Shown piece by piece: positions 19,004-26,815 of a stretch of 64,000 bases of DNA; position 1 is the stretch's first letter, and every line of letters begins with the position of its first letter. Position numbers and translations under genes: made by a program. This stretch comes from Collimonas humicola (lineage in GTDB: Bacteria > Pseudomonadota > Gammaproteobacteria > Burkholderiales > Burkholderiaceae_D), in the NCBI RefSeq assembly GCF_018304945.1, contig NZ_JAGQEE010000004.1, positions 248,001 through 312,000 of the forward strand. The letters are read 5' to 3'. The notes below the pieces were generated by a model. It did no database searches. It was not told the DNA's origin and saw only the letters and a list, made by a program, of their open reading frames with translations.

Positions 19004-20179
19004 ATGCGTGCACGCTGGAAAATAATGACAGCTGCGCTTTGCGCGGCATTTGCGGCCAGCGCGACGGCAGCAGCCAATGCCGCCGAAATCGCCTTTTCCT
19101 CGCAAAGCGATTTCACCGAAATCAGCCTGAACATCAGGGATACCTATAACGGCAATCCGGATTCCATCGAACTGGAAGTGACGCTCAGCCAGGACGCGCA
19201 ACAGCGCATGCAGGCGGCCACCAGCGCGGCGCTGGAGCAGGACCTGACCGTGCTGATCGACGGCAAGGCGGTCAGTACGTCCCGCGTCCAAAGCGCAATC
19301 GACGCACCGCAGATGCGTGTTTCCATCTCAAGGCAGGCCGCCATCGCGCTCCTGCCGACTCTGCTGGGCGTGAATGGCGGCGCCAGCCCGCCAGCCGCCC
19401 GGCCTGCCGTAACGGCAATAGCGCCGGCAACCAATCCAGAACCTTTGTTCGCCATGCCGCCGGTCGAGGCGCAAGCCCAGCAGGTAGTGCCGCCAACGGT
19501 CACGGATTCAGCGCCGGAAGCAGCGGCAGCAATGACGGCAATGACTGCGCCGGAGCCTGAGGCGCCGCTGTCGGCGCCGCCGACAGCCGCAGATCCAGCG
19601 CCGGAAGCAGCGGCAGCAATGACGGCAATGACAGCGCCGGAGCCGAATGCGCCAATGCCGCCGATGCTGCCGATTCCACCTGCGCCACCGGACCTTGGCG
19701 CAGCGCCGGCAGCAGATCCTGCGCCATCCGCACTGCCGCAAGAAACCGTCATGGCGCCAGCGGCGGTTGCGGCCGAATCGGCGGAGCCGGCCGTGCCGCT
19801 GGTTGCAGCCCCGCCGCCACCTCCGCCGCCACCTCCGCCGCAAGTGCCGCGCTGGGCAAGCGGCGCATGGCTGCCGACCAGCGCCACGCCATCTCCTTAC
19901 GCTGAAATCTATTCGGGCGACGCGGTGGCAATCTCCGCGCATACGGTGAACGCCCTCGCCTGCAACCAAGCCAGGACCCATGTGCTGGAAAGCAGCTCGC
20001 AGCAAGTCCGGCTGCAAATCGACCCGGGCAGCGCGTGCATCATCGACAAGATACAGGTCGAACAACTGCGCATCAGCCCTTCGGCAACCCCAGGAAAGGT
20101 GGTGATTTCGCTATACGGTCCCGGCGACGACATGAACGGCGCCCCTGCCATCGAGGGCAGCTATCGGCGCAAGCCGTAA
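19004..20179 (+). CDS. Secreted Pro/Ala-rich protein of unknown function
   Basis: A 391-residue exported protein not matching any family I recognise. A signal peptide (residues 1-27, ending near ATAAANA) is followed by a compact N-terminal region to ~115 (EIAFSSQSDFTEISLNIRD...). A long Ala/Pro/Met-rich linker (residues ~125-285) contains two copies of a 29-residue unit around PAPEAAAAMTAMTAPEP and ends in a polyproline run. A folded C-terminal region (~285-391) has two cysteines, in NALACNQ and GSACIID. It starts two bases after the SulP stop with an AGGGAG site. Low-complexity linkers of this type often span the periplasm or the wall; the role here is unknown. Confidence 0.75.
   Translation: MRARWKIMTAALCAAFAASATAAANAAEIAFSSQSDFTEISLNIRDTYNGNPDSIELEVTLSQDAQQRMQAATSAALEQDLTVLIDGKAVSTSRVQSAIDAPQMRVSISRQAAIALLPTLLGVNGGASPPAARPAVTAIAPATNPEPLFAMPPVEAQAQQVVPPTVTDSAPEAAAAMTAMTAPEPEAPLSAPPTAADPAPEAAAAMTAMTAPEPNAPMPPMLPIPPAPPDLGAAPAADPAPSALPQETVMAPAAVAAESAEPAVPLVAAPPPPPPPPPPQVPRWASGAWLPTSATPSPYAEIYSGDAVAISAHTVNALACNQARTHVLESSSQQVRLQIDPGSACIIDKIQVEQLRISPSATPGKVVISLYGPGDDMNGAPAIEGSYRRKP
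19509..19632 (+). repeat. Two 37-bp perfect direct repeats, period 87 bp, in the secreted-protein linker
   Basis: The same 37 bases occur at 19509-19545 and 19596-19632. The 87-bp period keeps frame and duplicates 29 residues, so this is a recent in-frame internal duplication. Confidence 0.85.
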
Positions 20180-20358
20180 CAACGGCGCGGGGCGGCGCGG
20201 AAAAACATGGTTCAGAAATTTCCGATACTATAGCGACTCGCTGAATGCGATGACGGAAACTCGCTGCCGTTTTGCAGGTCATACCCGGATGCATGGGCCT
20301 TCAGGGATGCAGCCGGCAATGGCGCTTCTGAATCCTATTTTCGCTGTTACATTTACGT

Positions 20359-20378
20359 CCAGATACTTCCAGATACTT
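20359..20378 (+). repeat. 10-bp perfect tandem duplication abutting the cytochrome b561 start
   Basis: CCAGATACTT occurs at 20359-20368 and 20369-20378, ending one base before the ATG. It occupies the position where a ribosome-binding site would be, and no Shine-Dalgarno sequence is visible. Confidence 0.8.
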
Positions 20379-20379
20379 T

Positions 20380-20904
20380 ATGCAACGTTACTCAATCCCA
20401 GCCATCGTGCTGCACTGGCTGGTCGCTATTCTCATCGTTGCAGCTTTTGCATTGGGCCTGACGATGGTCGATATTCCCGGCCTCACGCCCACCAAGCTGA
20501 AATACTTTTCATGGCATAAATGGCTGGGCGTGACAGTGTTCGGCCTGGCCTGCCTGCGCCTCTTATGGCGCAAGGCAAAGGGCGCGCCGCCTTATCCGGC
20601 CAGCATGCAGCCCTGGCAGCAAATGGCCGCGCATGGCCTGCATGTGCTCTTGTATGTGCTGATATTCGCAGTGCCGCTGTCCGGCTATTTCTACAGCCTG
20701 GCGGCCGGCGTGCCGGTGACTTACCTGGGCATCTGGCCGATGCCGGTGCTGATCGCCACCAACCCGGATCTCAAGCCCGTCCTGAAACTGGTTCACTACA
20801 CCCTCAACATGATCATGCTGGGCGCGGTTTCGCTGCACGTGCTGGCGGCGCTCAAGCATCACTTCATCGATCGCGACGGCGTGCTGAAACGCATGCTGCC
20901 CTAG
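20380..20904 (+). CDS. Cytochrome b561 (YceJ/CybB-like)
   Basis: A 174-residue four-helix membrane diheme cytochrome that probably moves electrons from the quinone pool. Candidate heme-ligand histidines are visible in IVLHWLVA (helix 1), FSWHKWLGV (helix 2), AAHGLHVLLY (helix 3) and LVHYTLN plus SLHVLAA (helix 4). It is directly upstream of two YceI genes, the same partnership as E. coli yceJ-yceI. The start lacks a ribosome site because a 10-bp tandem duplication fills that space. Confidence 0.9.
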   Translation: MQRYSIPAIVLHWLVAILIVAAFALGLTMVDIPGLTPTKLKYFSWHKWLGVTVFGLACLRLLWRKAKGAPPYPASMQPWQQMAAHGLHVLLYVLIFAVPLSGYFYSLAAGVPVTYLGIWPMPVLIATNPDLKPVLKLVHYTLNMIMLGAVSLHVLAALKHHFIDRDGVLKRMLP

Positions 20905-20931
20905 TCCCTCAATCAAACAAAAGGAATTTTC

Positions 20932-21507
20932 ATGACCTTGCAAAAGCTCACCCTTACAACCGCCGCCGGCCTGCTGGCCCTCGGCGCCAGCTGCTCGTCC
21001 ATGGCCGCGCCGCTGAAAGCCGACCTGGCGAAAAGCAACGTGACCATCGTGTTCAAGCAGATGAACGTGCCGGTCGAAGCCAAGTTCAAGAAATTCACTT
21101 CGGCCATCGATTTCGACAGCGCCCAGCCTGCTTCCACAAAGGCCAGCGTCGACATCGACATCGCCAGCCTCGACCTGGGCGATCCTGAATACAACAAGGA
21201 AGTGCTGAAAAAAGAATGGTTCAATGCGGCGCAATTCGCCAAAGCCAGCTTTGTCGCCAGTTCGATCAAGGCCAGCGCCGGCGCGCCGGCAGGCAGCAAG
21301 TACGACGTCAGCGGCAAGCTGACCATCAAGGGCAAGACCACCGATGTCAGCTTCCCCTTGAGCGTCAAGAAAGAAGGCGGCGCCCAGGTGTTCGACGGCT
21401 CCCTGCCGATCAAGCGGCTCACCTACAATATCGGTGAGGGCGAATGGAAAGACACCAGCATGGTGGCGGACGAAATCACCATCAAGTTCCATCTTGTAGC
21501 GAATTAA
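20932..21507 (+). CDS. YceI-family periplasmic protein, first copy
   Basis: A 191-residue exported lipocalin-like protein of the YceI family, known to bind isoprenoid lipids in structurally studied members. A signal peptide of ~23 residues ends near SSMAAP. The mature part has LAKSNVTIVFKQMNVPVEAKFKKF and the late block GKLTIKGKTTDVSFPL. It differs clearly from the second copy: it has KQMNVPVE where classical YceI has DHMGIS, so this is the divergent subfamily. AAGGAA precedes the ATG. Probable operon with cytochrome b561 and the second YceI gene. Confidence 0.9.
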   Translation: MTLQKLTLTTAAGLLALGASCSSMAAPLKADLAKSNVTIVFKQMNVPVEAKFKKFTSAIDFDSAQPASTKASVDIDIASLDLGDPEYNKEVLKKEWFNAAQFAKASFVASSIKASAGAPAGSKYDVSGKLTIKGKTTDVSFPLSVKKEGGAQVFDGSLPIKRLTYNIGEGEWKDTSMVADEITIKFHLVAN

Positions 21508-21549
21508 CCAGTCTGCTAAAACATCATCCCACTGAAAGGATCACTCGCA

Positions 21550-22122
21550 ATGAAACTCAAGCTCATCATCGCCTCCCTGCTCGCCGCCAGCGCCGCCAGC
21601 GCATTTGCCACCGCGGACACATACACCATCGATCCCAACCACACCTATCCGAGCTTCACCGCGGACCACATGGGCATCTCGTTCTGGCGCGGCAAGTTTG
21701 AAAAAACCAGCGGCAGCGTCACCCTGGACCGCGCAGCCAAGACCGGTTCGATCGATATCCATATCGACCCGAGCACCATCGACTTCGGCCACGCCAAGAT
21801 GAACGAGCATGCGTCCGGCCCGGACATGTTCGACGTCAAGAAATTTCCTGACGTGACCTACAAAAGCACTTCGATCCAGTTCGACGGCGACAAGCCGGTG
21901 GCCATCGACGGCGAGCTGACCCTGCATGGCGTCACCAAGCCGGTCAAGCTGACCATCAATTCGTTCAAGTGCATCATGCATCCGATGCTGAAACGCGAAG
22001 TGTGCGGCGCCGACGCCACTGCGGAATTCAACCGCAGCGACTTCGGCATCAGCTATGGCGTGCCGAAATTCGCGCCGGAAGTGAAACTGGCCATCCAGGT
22101 CGAAGCCGTCAAGAACAATTAA
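21550..22122 (+). CDS. YceI-family periplasmic protein, second copy
   Basis: A 190-residue classical YceI protein. A signal peptide ends after ASAFA, and the mature N-terminus is [22 protein letters not shown], the family hallmark. The closing segment contains the two cysteines usual for one subfamily ([23 protein letters not shown]). The family binds polyisoprenoid compounds in the periplasm; physiological role unsettled. It ends at a terminator that closes the b561-yceI-yceI unit. Confidence 0.93.
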   Translation: MKLKLIIASLLAASAASAFATADTYTIDPNHTYPSFTADHMGISFWRGKFEKTSGSVTLDRAAKTGSIDIHIDPSTIDFGHAKMNEHASGPDMFDVKKFPDVTYKSTSIQFDGDKPVAIDGELTLHGVTKPVKLTINSFKCIMHPMLKREVCGADATAEFNRSDFGISYGVPKFAPEVKLAIQVEAVKNN

Positions 22123-22139
22123 TTCCAGCGTTGCCGAAC

Positions 22140-22174
22140 AAGCCGGACAGCAGCGCGCTGGCCGGCTTTTTTTT
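22140..22174 (+). terminator. Rho-independent terminator after the second yceI gene
   Basis: AAGCCGG (22140-22146) pairs with CCGGCTT (22162-22168), with further pairing inside (CAGC/GCTG) and an eight-T run from 22167. Confidence 0.88.
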
Positions 22175-22270
22175 GCCTCCGTTTTATCTCCGCAACAGCA
22201 ACTGCAGTTCATCTGCCTGTAACACAAGCACGCTAAGATCTTCGCTCCGCCCCATCTTGCCGAGCCCGCC

Positions 22271-23899
22271 ATGTCCTCCGACGACGCTACACCATGCAAA
22301 CGCCGTACTTTTTTACGTAAAGTCGGCGCCGGCGCCGGCGTCCTGCTGAGCGGAGCGCCGCTGCATAGCGTCATCGCGCAAAGCGCAGGACCAGGCGCGG
22401 CGCCGGCCCTGGTCACCGCCGACAAGCTGCGGCCGCAAATGCCGAGCGGCGTGATGAGCGGCGACATCAGCCGCGACAAGGCGATTATCTGGAGCCGCGC
22501 CGACCGGCCTTCGCGCATGGTGGTGGAATATGCCGCCAACGAAAACTTCCAGAACGCGCAGACGATCAACGGGCCGATAGCCCTCTCCAGCAGCGACTTC
22601 TCGGCGCGGGTCGATCTCAGCGGCCTGCCCGGCGGACAAACCATTTTCTACCGCGTGCGTTTCCAGGATATCCAGAATCCTGCCATCTACAGCGCGCCGC
22701 AAAGCGGCAGCCTGCTGATTCCCGGCGGCGCCGAGCGCGACATCACTTTCGCTTTTTCCGGCGATGAGGCCGGCCAAGGCTGGGGCATCAACGAAGCCTG
22801 GGGCGGCTACCGGATCTATGAAACCATGCGCCGTTTCAAGCCGGATTTCTTTATCCACTCGGGCGACCAGATCTACGCCGACGGCGTCATCGAAAAGGAA
22901 GTCAGGCTCGACGACGGCACGCTGTGGCAAAACCTGGTGACGCCGGCCAAGTCCAAGGTGGCGGAAACGCTGGACGACTATCGCGGCAACTTCGCCTACA
23001 ACCTGCTGGACGTCAATAAGCGCCGCTTCGCCGCGGAGGTGCCGTTCCTGGTGCAATGGGACGACCACGAAGTGCGCAACAACTGGTATCCGGGCCAGAC
23101 CATCGGCGCCGCCGAAAAGCGCTACCAGCAGCGCGACCTCTCGACGCTGGCGGCCAACGCCAAGCGCGCGATGTTCGAATACAATCCCTTCCGCATCGAT
23201 CCCAGCGATCCGGAACGGGTTTACCGCATGTTCAACTACGGCCCGCTGCTGGAAGTCTTCATGCTCGACGAACGCAGCTATCGCGGCCCCAACTCGCCCA
23301 ATCGCCAGAGCGCGCTGACGCAGGATGCGGCCTTTCTCGGCGCGGCCCAGCTCCGCTGGATCAAGCAGGCGCTGCTGCGCTCGCGCTCGACCTGGAAAAT
23401 CATCGCCAGCGACATGCCGATCTCGATCGTGGTGCCCGACCTCAACCCGGACGTGCCGCAAGGGACCTTTGAAGCATGGGCCAACGGCGACAACGGCAAA
23501 CCCCGCGGTCGCGAGCTGGAAGTAGCCAGCCTGCTGAAATTCATCAAGCAGCACGATATCAAGAACGTCGTGTGGGTCACTGCAGACGTCCATTACGCCT
23601 CGGCCACCTATTACTCTCCTGACAAAGCCCAGTTCACCGACTTCAAGCCGTTCTGGGAATTCGTCGGCGGCCCCTTGCATGCCGGCACTTTCGGTCCGGG
23701 AGAAATCGACCGCACCTTCGGCCCGGATGTGCGCTACGTCAGCATCCCCGGCGACATGAAGCAGAACCGCCCGCCCAGCGAGCTGCTGCAATTTTTCGGT
23801 GTGGGGAAGGTCGACGCCAGGAGCAAGGTCATGACGGTGTCGCTGCACAATGTCGACGGCAAGGATTTGTTCAAGGTCGACCTGCATCCGGAAGCCTAG
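22271..23899 (+). CDS. phoD: PhoD-type alkaline phosphatase/phosphodiesterase, Tat-exported
   Basis: A 542-residue metallophosphoesterase of the PhoD family. The N-terminus holds a twin-arginine motif (KRRTFLRKVGAG), so it is predicted to be exported folded through Tat. The N-terminal Fn3-like PhoD domain (residues ~50-145) begins with PSGVMSGDISRDKAIIWSR. Catalytic-domain metal sites include FSGDEAGQG, HSGDQIYADG, VQWDDHEVRNNW and the late VTADVHYASATYY. Family enzymes use Ca and Fe and act on phosphodiesters and monoesters. There is no Pho-box-like promoter I can vouch for. Monocistronic. Confidence 0.92.
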   Translation: MSSDDATPCKRRTFLRKVGAGAGVLLSGAPLHSVIAQSAGPGAAPALVTADKLRPQMPSGVMSGDISRDKAIIWSRADRPSRMVVEYAANENFQNAQTINGPIALSSSDFSARVDLSGLPGGQTIFYRVRFQDIQNPAIYSAPQSGSLLIPGGAERDITFAFSGDEAGQGWGINEAWGGYRIYETMRRFKPDFFIHSGDQIYADGVIEKEVRLDDGTLWQNLVTPAKSKVAETLDDYRGNFAYNLLDVNKRRFAAEVPFLVQWDDHEVRNNWYPGQTIGAAEKRYQQRDLSTLAANAKRAMFEYNPFRIDPSDPERVYRMFNYGPLLEVFMLDERSYRGPNSPNRQSALTQDAAFLGAAQLRWIKQALLRSRSTWKIIASDMPISIVVPDLNPDVPQGTFEAWANGDNGKPRGRELEVASLLKFIKQHDIKNVVWVTADVHYASATYYSPDKAQFTDFKPFWEFVGGPLHAGTFGPGEIDRTFGPDVRYVSIPGDMKQNRPPSELLQFFGVGKVDARSKVMTVSLHNVDGKDLFKVDLHPEA

Positions 23900-24014
23900 C
23901 ATCGGCGGGCCATCCATGCATCCATAGGGTTTACCCGACTTGCTGCGCTCCTGGCGAGGCGTTACCATACGGCTAAGTTTGCCATTTCGGCGAACAGCTT
24001 ACCCGTGCCGCTCT

Positions 24015-24383
24015 ATGTTCCGCCTGCCCCGCCGATTGCGCCAGCTTGCCGTCTGCCTGGCCATGTTTGCAGCCCTGCTGCCCAGCGTGGTGCAGTTGCT
24101 GCCGGCCGCCCATGGCCAGCCGCTCGGGCTGGGCGAACTGTGCAGCAGCGCCGGCAATCTGCAGGCGCCCGCATCCGGCAATCACGATACGCCGGACGAG
24201 GATCACCAGGGCCATTGCCTGCTGTGTTTCCTGCATGCCGCCGATATCGGCCTGCCGCCGGGCATCAGCCAATGGCAGCTGCCGGCCAGCGAAGGCATCA
24301 CTCTTCCGCAAGCCCCATTTCCCCTGCATGCCAGCATCGTCCGGCTGCATCCGCAATCGCGCGGGCCACCTGCCTTGTCTTGA
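24015..24383 (+). CDS. DUF2946 family protein
   Basis: A 122-residue small exported or membrane protein. A Leu/Ala-rich N-terminal helix (RLRQLAVCLAMFAALLPSVVQLL) precedes the family signature HCxxCxxH at residues 67-74 (GHCLLCFLHAADIGLPP), a likely metal-binding site. I chose the ATG at 24015, which gives a signal-like N-terminus; an in-frame start 75 bases upstream would add an unlikely arginine-rich extension. DUF2946 proteins commonly accompany outer-membrane or copper-related genes, and here a Cys-rich outer-membrane barrel follows within 81 bases. Function unproven. Confidence 0.78.
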   Translation: MFRLPRRLRQLAVCLAMFAALLPSVVQLLPAAHGQPLGLGELCSSAGNLQAPASGNHDTPDEDHQGHCLLCFLHAADIGLPPGISQWQLPASEGITLPQAPFPLHASIVRLHPQSRGPPALS

Positions 24384-24463
24384 TTTGCCTAGCCAGCGGC
24401 GCACCTTCATTCAATGAAAGTGTGCCTTTACGCCTTACAATCTGAACAAGAAAGCCCTTTACC

Positions 24464-25489
24464 ATGGCTACGCCATTCTCTCGCCGCGCCGGCCTTGCCT
24501 TGCTGCCGCTCGCGGCCATATCCTTGACTGCCCTCTTGCCGCAGACAGCGTCGGCCTGCGCCAGCTGCGGCTGCACCCTCAGTTCCGATTGGGATAACCT
24601 CGGCATCGGCAGCTCGTCCGGGCTGAAAATGGACCTGCGCTACGATTACCTCAACCAGAACCAGCTGCGCAGCGGCACCGGCAAGATCTCGCCCAGCGCC
24701 GCCAGCCAGATTTCCAATAACGGCAATCCGCAGGAAGTCGAAAAATACACCCGCAACAACTATCTGACGCTGGGTCTCGACTACAGTTTCAACCCGGACT
24801 GGGGCATCAATCTGCAACTGCCTTACATCATGCGCAGCCATAGCACCCTGGGCACCGCCTCGGACGGCGTCACGCCCGGTCCCGGCGGCGGCCAGTACGA
24901 CTCTCGCACCTCCAGCATCGGCGACCTCAAGGTCATCGGCCGCTACCAGGGTTTTTCGCCGGAGCATAACTTCGGCATCCTGTTCGGCTTGAAACTGCCC
25001 ACCGGCAGCCATACCGATACCGCCATGTCCAGCGATCCGACGGCGCCGGGACCAGTATCTATCGACCGCGGCCTGCAGCCCGGCACAGGCACCACCGACG
25101 CCATCCTCGGCGTCTACTATATGGATACGCTCAGCCAGAACTGGGACTATTTCGCCCAGGGCATCGTACAAAAGGCGCTCAATTCCAGCGACCAGTACCG
25201 CCCCGGCGACGGCGCCAACCTGAACCTGGGCCTGCGCTATATGGGCAACAGCAGCTTCACGCCGCAAATCCAGCTCAACGTACGGCGCGTGCTGCATGAC
25301 GTCGGCGCCAATGCCGACACCGTCAGCACCGGCGGCACCCTGGTCTATCTGAGCCCCGGCGTGACCGTGCCAGTCTCGCAACAAGTCTCGCTATACGGCT
25401 TTGTGCAGCTGCCGGTCTACCAGAAGGTCAACGGCGTACAGCTTGCTCCGCGCTATACCGCAACGGTGGGCGTCCGCTACGCGTTCTAG
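24464..25489 (+). CDS. Predicted outer-membrane beta-barrel with N-terminal CxxCxC motif
   Basis: A 341-residue protein. A signal peptide (about residues 1-30) is followed at once by CASCGC (Cys32, 35, 37) and then alternating aromatic/polar strands ending in VGVRYAF, a terminal Phe typical of outer-membrane barrels. It resembles the putative transporter/MetA-pathway group of barrels. The Cys cluster at the mature N-terminus suggests metal binding, and the preceding DUF2946 gene carries an HCxxCxxH motif. The two may form a metal-related pair; that is inference. Confidence 0.72.
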   Translation: MATPFSRRAGLALLPLAAISLTALLPQTASACASCGCTLSSDWDNLGIGSSSGLKMDLRYDYLNQNQLRSGTGKISPSAASQISNNGNPQEVEKYTRNNYLTLGLDYSFNPDWGINLQLPYIMRSHSTLGTASDGVTPGPGGGQYDSRTSSIGDLKVIGRYQGFSPEHNFGILFGLKLPTGSHTDTAMSSDPTAPGPVSIDRGLQPGTGTTDAILGVYYMDTLSQNWDYFAQGIVQKALNSSDQYRPGDGANLNLGLRYMGNSSFTPQIQLNVRRVLHDVGANADTVSTGGTLVYLSPGVTVPVSQQVSLYGFVQLPVYQKVNGVQLAPRYTATVGVRYAF

Positions 25490-25495
25490 CAAAAT

Positions 25496-25521
25496 GCGGC
25501 CGGCAGTCCGCTGCCGGCCGC
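25496..25521 (+). terminator. GC-rich hairpin, possible terminator
   Basis: GCGGCCGGCAG (25496-25506) pairs perfectly with CTGCCGGCCGC (25511-25521) around TCCG, seven bases after the barrel gene's stop. There is no U tract, so termination is not certain. Confidence 0.6.
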
Positions 25522-25642
25522 CATCCCACGGTTCAGTACTTCTTTGGCAATTAAGATGCCTGGAGCGCAACACTGATCCGCCTGCGAGCATAGAAATCTC
25601 ACAATTGTTTTCATTTGTATCGAAGTTTATGTCAGCCATATC

Positions 25643-25680
25643 CAATATGACCGCGTTGATTACCTACCTCGGTCATATTG
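25643..25680. promoter_or_regulatory. 11-bp perfect inverted repeat upstream of the DUF3761 gene, candidate operator
   Basis: CAATATGACCG (25643-25653) and CGGTCATATTG (25670-25680) are perfect inverted arms separated by 16 bases, 111 bases before the DUF3761 start. The centre-to-centre distance of 27 bases suits two helical turns or a long hairpin. Regulator unknown. Confidence 0.55.
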
Positions 25681-25790
25681 CCAGGTGCGGCGCACAGCAA
25701 GTTGCATGGTCGTGCTGCAAGTAGACAGATTGACACCCAAGGTGTTGAGATCAGCAACACATGAGCACTATTTACTCCATGGAGAAAAAA

Positions 25791-26306
25791 ATGAAAGCAT
25801 TGTTTATTTCAGCAGCAGTTGCAGCAGCTTTACTGACTTCCGCCGCCAGCTTCGCCCAGGCGCCGGCAGCAGCGCCGGCCGGCAGCACCGGCCTGTGCAA
25901 GGACGGCAGCTATTCCTCCAACGCTACCAAGAAAGGCGCTTGCGCCGGCCATAAAGGCGTAAAAGAATGGTACACAACTGCCGCTGCTGCACCGGCAGCC
26001 GCTGCGGCCGCACCTGCCGCTGCTCCAGCAGCAGCACCTGCAGCAGCCCCAGCTGCAGCGCCAGCCGCCATGGCCAAGCCAGCGGCTGCCGCGCCTGCAG
26101 CAATGGCTCCGGCAAAACCAGCTGCAGCGGCAACCGCTCCTGCGGCCGGCGCTAATCCAGGCGACGTCTGGGTCAACAGCTCGAGCAAGGTGTATCACTG
26201 CGCAGGCACCAAGTACTATGGCAAAACCAAGGCTGGTTCCTACATGACAGAAGCAGCCGCCAAGGCAGCAGGCAACCACGCCGATCACGGCAAGGCTTGC
26301 AGCTAA
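25791..26306 (+). CDS. DUF3761 secreted protein with long Ala/Pro linker
   Basis: A 171-residue exported protein. The signal peptide runs to ~AQA23. The DUF3761 segment (residues ~35-61) has two cysteines and the pattern CKDGSYS...GACAGHKGVKEW. An Ala/Pro repeat-like linker (~64-120) contains MAKPAA units, and a second small Cys-containing module (~126-171: GDVWVNSSSKVYHCAG...GKACS) closes the protein. I start at 25791 because GGAG lies at 25780-25783; a start 30 bases upstream would overlap that site. Function of DUF3761 is not known. Ends at a terminator. Confidence 0.82.
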   Translation: MKALFISAAVAAALLTSAASFAQAPAAAPAGSTGLCKDGSYSSNATKKGACAGHKGVKEWYTTAAAAPAAAAAAPAAAPAAAPAAAPAAAPAAMAKPAAAAPAAMAPAKPAAAATAPAAGANPGDVWVNSSSKVYHCAGTKYYGKTKAGSYMTEAAAKAAGNHADHGKACS

Positions 26307-26318
26307 CAGCTGACGCTG

Positions 26319-26347
26319 CAGGGCCAGGCACCAGCCTGGCCCTGTTT
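26319..26347 (+). terminator. Rho-independent terminator after the DUF3761 gene
   Basis: CAGGGCCAGGC (26319-26329) pairs perfectly with GCCTGGCCCTG (26334-26344) around ACCA, then TTT. Confidence 0.75.
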
Positions 26348-26491
26348 GCATGTGCGGCCGTTTTTCTTGCAGCGCCGCAGCCGCAATCTTTCGGGTTTAT
26401 CTATCTTTTACAATTGGACGATTTTTTTTGATGATGTTTACGCTACTCTTGCTGGGTAGTCTAAACATGGTCAACTTTGAAAGGAAATCTC

Positions 26492-26737
26492 ATGGGCATC
26501 ATCGCTTGGTTGATAGTTGGCGCGATTGCAGGATGGCTGGCTGGTGTTTTGGTCAAGGGCGGCGGCTTCGGCGTGCTGGTTGATATCATCGTCGGTATCG
26601 TCGGCGCCTTCATCGGCGGCTGGCTGGCAGGCGTACTTGGCATTCAGGTTGGCGGCGGCTGGATCGCCTCGATCGTGACTGCCACCGTAGGTGCAGTGAT
26701 CTTGCTGTTCATCCTGCGGCTTATCAAGCGCGCCTGA
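26492..26737 (+). CDS. GlsB/YeaQ/YmgE-family stress-related membrane protein
   Basis: An 81-residue protein with three Gly-rich membrane helices: WLIVGAIAGWLAGVLVKGGGFG, then GIVGAFIGGWLAGVLG, then the tail IVTATVGAVILLFILRLIKRA. This is the transglycosylase-associated (PF04226-type) family, linked to stress responses but without a defined reaction. An AGGAAA site precedes the ATG at 26492. An in-frame TTG at 26477 would overlap it. Confidence 0.9.
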   Translation: MGIIAWLIVGAIAGWLAGVLVKGGGFGVLVDIIVGIVGAFIGGWLAGVLGIQVGGGWIASIVTATVGAVILLFILRLIKRA

Positions 26738-26763
26738 ATTTCAGCGGAAGCAGAAGATGGATC

Positions 26764-26790
26764 AAAAAACCCGCCAAGTGCGGGTTTTTT
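26764..26790. terminator. Bidirectional terminator between glsB-like and SDR genes
   Basis: AAAAAACCCGC (26764-26774) pairs perfectly with GCGGGTTTTTT (26780-26790) around five bases, between convergent genes. Confidence 0.88.
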
Positions 26791-26815
26791 CTTTTCCGGA
26801 GGCGGAAATCCTCCT

